DNA of 64,000 bases from NCBI GenBank assembly GCA_964036275.1, contig CAXIWQ010000001.1, positions 1 through 64,000 of the forward strand. The letters run 5' to 3'. Made by a program: the position numbers and the translations under genes. The stretch comes from Litoditis marina. Its lineage: Eukaryota; Nematoda; Chromadorea; Rhabditida; Rhabditidae. How positions within the stretch are numbered: position 1 is the first letter of the stretch; each line of letters opens with the position of its first letter. Of this stretch, positions 12,301 through 21,167 are shown piece by piece. The notes beneath the pieces are model-generated. The model did no database searches, had not been told where the DNA came from, and saw only the letters and a list, made by a program, of their open reading frames with translations.

Positions 12301-15300
12301 AGCAGAACAAACTATTCCGCCCTAGTAGGGCAGAAAAGTGGTTTTGCTTAAGTGTGGATTGGATGTCGATTAGACTTTCTTGTTCTGGAAAAACAGTTAG
12401 CTGATCTGAGCAGAACCAACTATTCTGCCCTAGTAGGGCAGCAAAATGGTTTGGAGAGAACAACGTTCCGTATCCTACGAGGAAACCGATTTTGTTCACT
12501 CATTCTGGCCTATTAGGACAGAAAAATGGTTTTGCTAGAGTGTGGATCGGATGTCGATGATACTTTAATGTTCTGGAAAAACAGTTAGCTGATCTGAGCA
12601 GAACAAACTATTCTGCCCTAGTAGGGCAGAAAAGTGGTTTTGCTCGAGTGTGGATCGGATGTCGATGATACTTTCCTGTTCTGGAAAAACAGTTAGCAAA
12701 CTATTCTGCCCTAGTAGGGCAGCAAAATGGTTCGGAGAGAACAACGTTCTGTATCCTACGAGGAAACAGATTTTGTTCACTCATTCTGCCCTAGTAGGGC
12801 AGAAAAGTGGTTTTGCTCGAGTGTGGATCGGATGTCAATGAGACTTTCCTGTTCTGGAAAAACAGTTAGCTGATCTGAGCAGAACAAACGATTCTGCCCT
12901 AGTAGGGCAGAAACTGGTGTGAACAGAACCTCGTTTCGTTTCCTATGAAAACAAAGAGTTTGTTCACTCATTCTGCCCTAGTAGGGCAGAAAAGTGGTTT
13001 TGCTCGAGTGTGGATCGGATGTCAATGAGACTTTCCTGTTCTGGAAAAACAGTTAGCTGATCTGAGCAGAACAAACGATTCTGCCCTAGTAGGGCAGAAA
13101 CTGGTGTGAACAGAACCTCGTTTCGTTTCCTATGAAAACAAAGAGTTTGTTCACTCATTCTGCCCTAGTAGGGCAGAAAAGTGGTTTTGCTCGAGTGTGG
13201 ATCGGATGTCAATGAGACTTTCCTGTTCTGGAAAAACAATTAGCTGATCTGAGCAGAACAAACGATTCTGCCCTAGTAGGGCAGAAACTGGTGCGAACAG
13301 AACCTCGTTCCGTTTCCTATGAAAACAAAGAGTTTGTTCACTCATTCTGGCCTAGTAGGACATAAAATTGGTTTTGCTCGAGTGTGGATCGGATGTCGAT
13401 GATACTTTCCTGTTCTGGAAAAACAGTTAGCTGATCTGAGCAGAACAAACTATTCCGCCCTAGTAGGGCAGAAAAGTGGTTTTGCTTAAGTGTGGATTGG
13501 ATGTCGATTAGACTTTCTTGTTCTGGAAAAACAGTTAGCTGATCTGAGCAGAACCAACTATTCTGCCCTAGTAGGGCAGCAAAATGGTTTGGAGAGAACA
13601 ACGTTCCGTATCCTACGAGGAAACCGATTTTGTTCACTCATTCTGGCCTATTAGGACAGAAAAATGGTTTTGCTAGAGTGTGGATCGGATGTCGATGATA
13701 CTTTAATGTTCTGGAAAAACAGTTAGCTGATCTGAGCAGAACAAACTATTCTGCCCTAGTAGGGCAGAAAAGTGGTTTTGCTCGAGTGTGGATCGGATGT
13801 CGATGATACTTTCCTGTTCTGGAAAAACAGTTAGCAAACTATTCTGCCCTAGTAGGGCAGCAAAATGGTTCGGAGAGAACAACGTTCTGTATCCTACAAG
13901 GAAACAGATTTTGTTCACTCATTCTGCCCTAGTAGGGCAGAAAAGTGGTTTTGCTCGAGTGTGGATCGGATGTCAATGAGACTTTCCTGTTCTGGAAAAA
14001 CAGTTAGCTGATCTGAGCAGAACAAACGATTCTGCCCTAGTAGGGCAGAAACTGGTGTGAACAGAACCTCGTTTCGTTTCCTATGAAAACAAAGAGTTTG
14101 TTCACTCATTCTGCCCTAGTAGGGCAGAAAAGTGGTTTTGCTCGAGTGTGGATCGGATGTCAATGAGACTTTCCTGTTCTGGAAAAACAGTTAGCTGATC
14201 TGAGCAGAACAAACGATTCTGCCCTAGTAGGGCAGAAACTGGTGTGAACAGAACCTCGTTTCGTTTCCTATGAAAACAAAGAGTTTGTTCACTCATTCTG
14301 CCCTAGTAGGGCAGAAAAGTGGTTTTGCTCGAGTGTGGATCGGATGTCAATGAGACTTTCCTGTTCTGGAAAAACAATTAGCTGATCTGAGCAGAACAAA
14401 CGATTCTGCCCTAGTAGGGCAGAAACTGGTGTGAACAGAACCTCGTTCCGTTTCCTATGAAAACAAAGAGTTTGTTCACTCATTCTGGCCTAGTAGGACA
14501 GAAAATTGGTTTTGCTCGAGTGTGGATCGGATGTCGATGATACTTTCCTGTTCTGGAAAAACAGTTAGCTGATCTGAGCAGAACAAACTAATCTGCCCTA
14601 GTAGGGCAGAAAAGTGGTTTTGCTTAAGTGTGGATTGGATGTCGATTAGACTTTCTTGTTCTGGAAAAACAGTTAGCTGATTTGAGCAGAACAAACTATT
14701 CTGCCCTAGTAGGGCAGCAAAATGGTTCGGAGAGAACAACGTTCCGTATCCTACGAGGAAACAGATTTTGTTCACTCATTCTGCCCTAGTAGGGCAGAAA
14801 AGTGGTTTTGCTCGAGTGTGGATCGGATGTCAATGAGACTTTCCTGTTCTGGAAAAACAGTTAGCTGATCTGAGCAGAACAAACGATTCTGCCCTAGTAG
14901 GGCAGCAAAATGGTTCGAAGAAAACAACGTTCCGTATCCTACGAGGAAACAGATTTTGTTCACTCATTCTGCCCTAGTAGGCTAGAAAAGTGGTTTTGCT
15001 CGAGTGTGGATCGGATGTCGATGAGACTTTCCTGTTCTGGAAAAACAGTTAGCAAACTATTCTGCCCTAGTAGGGCAGCAAAATGGTTCGGAGAGAACAG
15101 CGTTCCGTATCCTACGAGAAAACAGATTTTGTTCACTCATTCTGCCCTAGTAGGGCAGAAAAGTGGTTTTGCTCGAGTGTGGATCGGATGTCAATGAGAC
15201 TTTCCTGTTCTGGAAAAACAGTTAGCTGATCTGATCAGAACAAACGATTCTGCCCTAGTAGGGCAGAAAAGTGGTTTTGCTCGAGTGTGGATCGGATGTC

Positions 15301-15976
15301 GATGAGACTTTCCTGTTCTGGAAAAACAGTTAGCAAACTATTCTGCCCTAGTAGGGCAGCAAAATGGTTCGGAGAGAACAACGTTCTGTATCCTACGAGG
15401 AAACAGATTTTGTTCACTCATTCTGCCCTAGTAGGGCAGAAAAGTGGTTTTGCTCGAGTGTGGATCGGATGTCAATGAGACTTTCCTGTTCTGGAAAAAC
15501 AGTTAGCTGATCTGAGCAGAACAAACGATTCTGCCCTAGTAGGGCAGAAACTGGTGTGAACAGAACCTCGTTTCGTTTCCTATGAAAACAAAGAGTTTGT
15601 TCACTCATTCTGCCCTAGTAGGGCAGAAAAGTGGTTTTGCTCGAGTGTGGATCGGATGTCAATGAGACTTTCCTGTTCTGGAACAACAGTTAGCTGATCT
15701 GAGCAGAACAAACGATTCTGCCCTAGTAGGGCAGCAAAATGGTTCGGAGAGAACAACGTTCCGTATCCTACAAGGAAACAGATTTTGTTCACTCATTCTG
15801 CCCTAGTAGGGCAGAAAAGTGGTTTTGCTCGAGTGTGGATCGGATGTCAATGAGACTTTCCTGTTCTGGAAAAACAGTTAGCTGATCTGAGCAGAACAAA
15901 CGATTCTGCCCTAGTAGGGCAGCAAAATGGTTCGGAGAGAACAACGTTCCGTATCCTACGAGGAAACAGATTTTGT

Positions 15977-18559
15977 TCACTCATTCTGGCCTAGTAGGAC
16001 AGAAAAGTGGTTTTGCTCGAGTGTGGATCGGATGTCGATGATACTTTCCTGTTCTGGAAAAACAGTTAGCTGATCTGAGCAGAACAAACTAATCTGCCCT
16101 AGTAGGGCAGAAAAGTGGTTTTGCTTAAGTGTGGGTTGGATGTCGATTAGACTTTCTTGTTCTGGAGAAACAGTTAGCTGATCTGAGCAGAACAAACTAT
16201 TCTGCCCTAGTAGGGCAGCAAAATGGTTCGGAGAGAACAACGTTCCGTATCCTACGAGGAAACAGATTTTGTTTACTCATTCTGCCCTAGTAGGGCAGAA
16301 AAGTGGTTTTGCTCGAGTGTGGATCGGATGTCAATGAGACTTTCCTGTTCTGGAAAAACAGTTAGCTGATCTGAGCAGAACAAACGATTCTGCCCTAGTA
16401 GGGCAGCAAAATGGTTCGAAGAAAACAACGTTCCGTATCCTACGAGGAAACAGATTTTGTTCACTCATTCTGCCCTAGTAGGGCAGAAAAGTGGTTTTGC
16501 TCGAGTGTGGATCGGATGTCGATGAGACTTTCCTGTTCTGGAAAAACAGTTAGCAAACTATTCTGCCCTAGTAGGGCAGCAAAATGGTTCGGAGAGAACA
16601 GCGTTTCGTATCCTACGAGAAAACAGATTTTGTTCACTCATTCTGCCCTAGTAGGGCAGAAAAGTGGTTTTGCTCGAGTGTGGATCGGATGTCAATGAGA
16701 CTTTCCTGTTCTGGAAAAACAGTTAGCTGATCTGAGCAGAACAAACGATTCTGCCCTAGTAGGGCAGAAACCGGTGTGAACAGAACCTCGTTCCGTTCCC
16801 TATGAAAACAAAGAGTTTGCTCACTCATTCTGCCCTAGTAGGGCAGAAAAGTGGTTTTGCTCGAGTGTGGATCGGATGTCAATGAGACTTTCCTGTTCTG
16901 GAAAAACAGTTAGCTGATCTGAGCAGAGCAAACGATTCTGCCCTAGTAGGGCGGCAAAATGGTTCGGAGAGAACAACGTTCCTTATCCTACGAGGAAACA
17001 GATTTTGTTCACTCATTCTGCCCTAGTAGGGCAGAAAAGTGGTTTTGCTCGAGTGTGGATCGGATGTCGATGAGACTTTCCTGTTCTGGAAAAACAGTTA
17101 GCAAACTATTCTGCCCTAGTAGGGCAGCAAAATGGTTCGGAGAGAACAGCGTTCCGTATCCTACGAGAAAACAGATTTTGTTCACTCATTCTGCCCTAGT
17201 AGGGCAGAAAAGTGGTTTTGCTCGAGTGTGGATCGGATGTCAATGAGACTTTCCTGTTCTGGAAAAACAGTTAGCTGATCTGAGCAGAACAAACGATTCT
17301 GCCCTAGTAGGGCAGAAAAGTGGTTTTGCTCGAGTGTGGATCGGATGTCGATGAGACTTTCCTGTTCTGGAAAAACAGTTAGCAAACTATTCTGCCCTAG
17401 TAGGGCAGCAAAATGGTTCGGAGAGAACAACGTTCTGTATCCTACGAGGAAACAGATTTTGTTCACTCATTCTGCCCTAGTAGGGCAGAAAAGTGGTTTT
17501 GCTCGAGTGTGGATCGGATGTCAATGAGACTTTCCTGTTCTGGAAAAACAGTTAGCTGATCTGAGCAGAACAAACGATTCTGCCCTAGTAGGGCAGAAAC
17601 TGGTGTGAACAGAACCTCGTTTCGTTTCCTATGAAAACAAAGAGTTTGTTCACTCATTCTGCCCTAGTAGGGCAGAAAAGTGGTTTTGCTCGAGTGTGGA
17701 TCGGATGTCAATGAGACTTTCCTGTTCTGGAAAAACAGTTAGCTGATCTGAGCAGAACAAACGATTCTGCCCTAGTAGGGCAGCAAAATGGTTCGGAGAG
17801 AACAACGTTCCGTATCCTACGAGGAAACAGATTTTGTTCACTCATTCTGGCCTAGTAGGACAGAAAAGTGGTTTTGCTCGAGTGTGGATCGGATGTCGAT
17901 GATACTTTCCTGTTCTGGAAAAACAGTTAGCTGATCTGAGCAGAACAAACTAATCTGCCCTAGTAGGGCAGAAAAGTGGTTTTGCTTAAGTGTGGGTTGG
18001 ATGTCGATTAGACTTTCTTGTTCTGGAGAAACAGTTAGCTGATCTGAGCAGAACAAACTATTCTGCCCTAGTAGGGCAGCAAAATGGTTCGGAGAGAACA
18101 ACGTTCCGTATCCTACGAGGAAACAGATTTTGTTTACTCATTCTGCCCTAGTAGGGCAGAAAAGTGGTTTTGCTCGAGTGTGGATCGGATGTCAATGAGA
18201 CTTTCCTGTTCTGGAAAAACAGTTAGCTGATCTGAGCAGAACAAACGATTCTGCCCTAGTAGGGCAGCAAAATGGTTCGAAGAAAACAACGTTCCGTATC
18301 CTACGAGGAAACAGATTTTGTTCACTCATTCTGCCCTAGTAGGGCAGAAAAGTGGTTTTGCTCGAGTGTGGATCGGATGTCGATGAGACTTTCCTGTTCT
18401 GGAAAAACAGTTAGCAAACTATTCTGCCCTAGTAGGGCAGCAAAATGGTTCGGAGAGAACAGCGTTTCGTATCCTACGAGAAAACAGATTTTGTTCACTC
18501 ATTCTGCCCTAGTAGGGCAGAAAAGTGGTTTTGCTCGAGTGTGGATCGGATGTCAATGA
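15977..18559. repeat. Tandem duplication of about 1861 bp in satellite
   Basis: 15977-16698 recurs at 17838-18559 at offset 1861. Shared private variants include GTGTGGGTTGGATG, TTCTGGAGAAACAG and TTTACTCATT. The same variant series reappears to the right of element 1 (31694-32370), so the element split one amplified block. Confidence 0.8.
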
Positions 18560-19151
18560 GACTTTCCTGTTTTGGAAAAACAGTTAGCTGATCTGAGCAG
18601 AACAAACGATTCTGCCCTAGTAGGGCAGAAACCGGTGTGAACAGAACCTCGTTCCGTTTCCTATGAAAACAAAGAGTTTGCTCACTCATTCTGCCCTAGT
18701 AGGGCAGAAAAGTGGTTTTGCTCGAGTGTGGATCGGATGTCAATAAGACTTTCCTGTTCTGGAAAAACAGTTAGCAAACTATTCTGCCCTAGTAGGGCAG
18801 CAAAATGGTTCGGAGAGAACAGCGTTCCGTATCCTACGAGAAAACAGATTTTGTTCACTCATTCTGCCCTAGTAGGGCAGAAAAGTGGTTTTGCTCGAGT
18901 GTGGATCGGATGTCAATGAGACTTTCCTGTTCTGGAAAAACAGTTAGCTGATCTGAGCAGAACAAACGATTCTGCCCTAGTAGGGCAGAAAAGTGGTTTT
19001 GCTCGAGTGTGGATCGGATGTCGATGAGACTTTCCTGTTCTGGAAAAACAGTTAGCAAACTATTCTGCCCTAGTAGGGCAGCAAAATGGTTCGGAGAGAA
19101 CAACGTTCTGTATCCTACGAGGAAACAGATTTTGTTCACTCATTCTGCCCT

Positions 19152-19156
19152 AGTAG
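19152..19156. repeat. Target site duplication, left copy (AGTAG)
   Basis: AGTAG immediately precedes the left LTR and is repeated at 31523-31527 after the right LTR. Removing the element and one copy restores the satellite palindrome exactly. A 5-bp duplication fits BEL/Pao integration. Confidence 0.93.
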
Positions 19157-20114
19157 TTTCGTGCCATCTCACTCATTTGGAACTCGAATAAAGAGTCTGG
19201 CAACAATAAACAGTTCTATGGTGGTTCAGTGGTATGAAAAAGTGAGTATGGCCGAGATCTTTTACCTTAACAACGGAATGCAAGGTAATAACGACAAGGA
19301 AACAGACTAGACGTTGCGCCACACCTTTGTGGTTCGTCGACAGCATTATATGTACAACAAAACACCTTTATGGTCATTTTATAGTTTTCAAAGAGTACAA
19401 AAAACGCGTTGTGGGCCGATATTTATGACTCACGTGATATAACAAACAACAGAAACAAAGTCTGGCAAGACAACACAACATTGGCAATTTGCACTCGCTA
19501 AGTAGGTCAGGTCCTACTATTAGTCACTATCTAACCGATAGAAAGTTGATCGCTGGTTAAACCCGCCACTATAGGACTATTGAAATCAATACCAGTGGCA
19601 ATGTACAACCCTGTCTACCATTCTGAGATCGCAACAACGAGACAACAATCGCTAGTAATATATTCGCCGAAAACAACAACAATCGCCGAGAATACAATCA
19701 TAGTAATCGCACAATAAAATCGCTGGACACAATACTGTGTTACCCTCATAATCTTCGCCTCCCAATCATCGCCAATCATTTACCGAAAACTATATAAAAT
19801 GAGTCTATTTTAGTGCACCGTTTTAGATAAGAAGAATTAGATTTAGATAATTAGTATTTTGGGGGAAATATCAATAAGTTCCAATACTCGCATTCGCATT
19901 AAACATCGCCAACAATTCTCGCTCTCCTAAAATTCGCCGCCCATCCATTATTCCGGTGATCGATAAATTTTAGGCCAGACAGCTCTAATTTTCTCGAATT
20001 GCGTGCACGCGAAAGGCGCTAAGAGGGCGCAAACACAAGTCGCGTCAAGCGCGTCGCCGTAATCGCCGGAGAGCTAAATCGTAAAGAAAGAAAGTGGTCG
20101 CAATAGTCGCGACA
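19157..20114 (-). repeat. 3' LTR of element 1 (958 bp)
   Basis: Direct repeat of 30572-31522. In sense orientation it starts TGTCGCGAC and ends GGCACGAAA, next to the purine tract at 20115. A TTTATATAG sequence near 19790 is a possible TATA box in the sense strand; I see no clear AATAAA in that strand. Compared with the 5' LTR there is one substitution (A/C near 19500) and nine one-base length differences. Confidence 0.95.
19220..19234 (-). promoter_or_regulatory. U5 box complementary to the tRNA-Gly D-arm (element 1)
   Basis: The plus strand reads GGTGGTTCAGTGGTA, identical to the D-arm/A-box segment of animal tRNA-Gly(GCC) as I know it. The element RNA, transcribed from the minus strand, therefore carries its complement about 65 nt before the end of U5. 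Together with the tRNA-Gly-type primer site this suggests a second contact with the primer tRNA. The copy in the 5' LTR (30635-30647) has two one-base gaps. Confidence 0.6.
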
Positions 20115-20126
20115 TTCCCCCGAGAA
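20115..20126 (-). promoter_or_regulatory. Polypurine tract of element 1
   Basis: In the sense strand TCTCGGGGGAA directly precedes the 3' LTR start TGTCGCG. This is the expected place for plus-strand priming. The match to the arrangement in element 2 (GATGGGGGAG before TGTTGCGG) supports it. Confidence 0.8.
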
Positions 20127-20174
20127 CACTAAGAATTGCTTATATGAGAAAATAGTGGTGCACTAAAAACAGAC

Positions 20175-20624
20175 TTACTCATCAGGTTCTTCAGCGGCAT
20201 CGTCGTCCTTCTTAGGCTTGTCCTCCGTCAGCTCATCTAGACGATCGCGGTGTAGATCCGACGGACACACACTCGAGTGGTGGCTCCCTTCTACGGAACA
20301 ATGATGACAGCGGCGTGCCGTACCAAACATGGATCGACACGGGGGTGGATGTGCCTTGGCCAAGCAGACGATGCACAATCCTTTCTTGCGCAGGATGGCG
20401 ACCCTCTTCCCAACTCGGTTCACCCTCCAGCACTGATCATGATACAGATGGTCGGTGCTCTCACAAAATACACAGATAGGAAGGCTTGGTCGTTCCGACG
20501 ACACCATGCGTCGCTTCGCGGGGGTCCTATTGTCCTTGTTGGGAGTCCGGAACGTTCGATTGCTGGGGGCGGACCACTTCGAACAGGATGGACCATCGCT
20601 GTCCTCGCAGATACGATCACAAAC
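20175..20624 (-). CDS. Accessory gene of element 1, last exon: three zinc knuckles
   Basis: This is a 150-codon exon (149 aa plus TAA) opened by a splice acceptor, ATTCAG, just before 20624, in phase 0 with the previous exon. In numbering of the predicted 244-aa protein the knuckles are C146-C149-H154-C160, C179-C182-H187-C191 and C201-C204-H210-C215, followed by SDLHRDRLDEL and an acidic tail. Cysteines 160 and 179 are 19 residues apart, as in the Gag zinc array of element 2 and in that element's own accessory gene. Such knuckles bind single-stranded nucleic acid, so an RNA-binding role is likely but inferred. The exon is exactly as long (450 bp) as its counterpart in element 2. The gene ends 60 bp before the 3' LTR, where a retrovirus would end env, but I see no signal peptide or membrane segment. 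Confidence 0.72.
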   Translation of the reverse strand, partial: VCDRICEDSDGPSCSKWSAPSNRTFRTPNKDNRTPAKRRMVSSERPSLPICVFCESTDHLYHDQCWRVNRVGKRVAILRKKGLCIVCLAKAHPPPCRSMFGTARRCHHCSVEGSHHSSVCPSDLHRDRLDELTEDKPKKDDDAAEEPDE

Positions 20625-20811
20625 CTGAATGACCCAGAATCAATAACACCTTGCGCTCCCCATTCATTTACCATTAGTGCAGTAGTCATCCTCTCACTCG
20701 GACTACTACACCCTCCCCCTCGCAAAAGTTCTTCCCATGGTCCTTATGTTACCAACATTCGCTCACACTCGCTGAATTATACTCCCGATTTTCACCTGCT
20801 ACTATACTCAC

Positions 20812-21027
20812 CCTTTTTAGATCGGCTCTCATCGCGTTCATCTTGACTTCGGCTTCATGATCAGACGATGCCATATATCGCATTACGGACTCCTGACGTT
20901 GTGCTACACCTTGTACGGAGTCCATAATGGCTTGTTGTCCCTCCTCAATCCGTCGAATCGCTGCGTGTATCTCTGCCAACTCCTCCTGGGTCAGGCATAC
21001 GAGCCCTTCACCTTCTCGCAAGAGAGC
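20812..21027 (-). CDS. Accessory gene of element 1, middle exon: coiled coil
   Basis: A 72-codon exon lies between acceptor TTTCAG (before 21027) and donor GTGAGTATAG (from 20811), open throughout and phase 0 at both ends. It encodes GLVCLTQEELAEIHAAIRRI followed by further heptad-like, charged sequence, so it is probably a coiled-coil oligomerisation segment. It aligns loosely with the element 2 version (GVECVSVELAERVLARISTL). There is no in-frame ATG near its start, so the start codon must come from an upstream exon; the best candidate is 29918-29986. The 187-bp intron to the last exon is 20625-20811. The exon starts 140 bp downstream of the pol stop. Confidence 0.68.
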
Positions 21028-21167
21028 CTGAAATGATTGCCATACAAATTGATCGCTTGCCAGAATTTACAATAAATTTCATACATACATATAACTACTC
21101 ACATTCTAATAAACAAAAATAAACTAAATATACTAAATAAACAATACATGCTCATACACATGACTCG

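Larger units (their letters stand above)
5564..15478. repeat. Segmental duplication inside satellite, offset 7774 bp
   Basis: 5564-7704 recurs at 13338-15478 with a constant 7774-bp offset. A rare variant palindrome ending GGCTAG instead of GGGCAG is shared (7206 and 14980). Within the span, 10779-11550 also recurs at 12200-12971 (offset 1421). This shows nested, successive amplification. Confidence 0.8.
1..19156. repeat. Complex satellite DNA array, left part
   Basis: This is a continuous tandem satellite. A 17-bp palindrome, CTGCCCTAGTAGGGCAG, recurs every 80-108 bp and separates homologous blocks. Block A (108 bp with its palindrome) contains TTCTGGAA and CTCGAGTGTGGATCGG. Block B (80 bp) contains GAGAGAACAACGTTCCGTAT. 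Block C (79 bp) is a diverged relative of B. A short A (93 bp) lacks 15 bp near its end. The main units are A+B = 188 bp, A+C = 187 bp, A+A+B = 296 bp and A+shortA+B = 281 bp. Many short open frames run through the array, but 188 is not a multiple of 3, so each frame closes within one unit and none is a convincing gene. The array is cut at its right end by a BEL/Pao insertion and resumes after it. Confidence 0.97.

Noticed and set aside
1..19156. Dozens of open frames of 60-111 codons in the satellite, on both strands
   Set aside because: They are the same few reading windows repeated with the unit. Unit lengths of 187, 188 and 281 bp are not multiples of 3, so frames close within each unit. 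There is no start context or codon signal.
1..19156. CRISPR-like pattern: a 17-bp palindromic repeat at regular spacing
   Set aside because: The 'spacers' are all copies of a few homologous blocks rather than unique sequences, no cas genes are near, and the rest of the window is eukaryotic.
19220..19250. A tRNA-Gly gene in the LTR
   Set aside because: Only the D-arm segment is present; the anticodon arm, T-arm and acceptor stem do not follow.
19157..19310. LTR of element 1 read in plus orientation, because AATAAA occurs at about 19187
   Set aside because: All Gag and Pol frames, the purine tract and the primer site agree on the minus strand. AATAAA would lie at the wrong end of the LTR for a plus-strand element.
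20277..20846. Plus-strand frame of 189 codons
   Set aside because: It is the antisense shadow of the accessory gene, with no family features, and the minus strand explains the region fully.
20175..21027. Env-type glycoprotein in the post-pol position
   Set aside because: No signal peptide, transmembrane segment or cleavage site; the frame gives zinc knuckles and a coiled coil instead.
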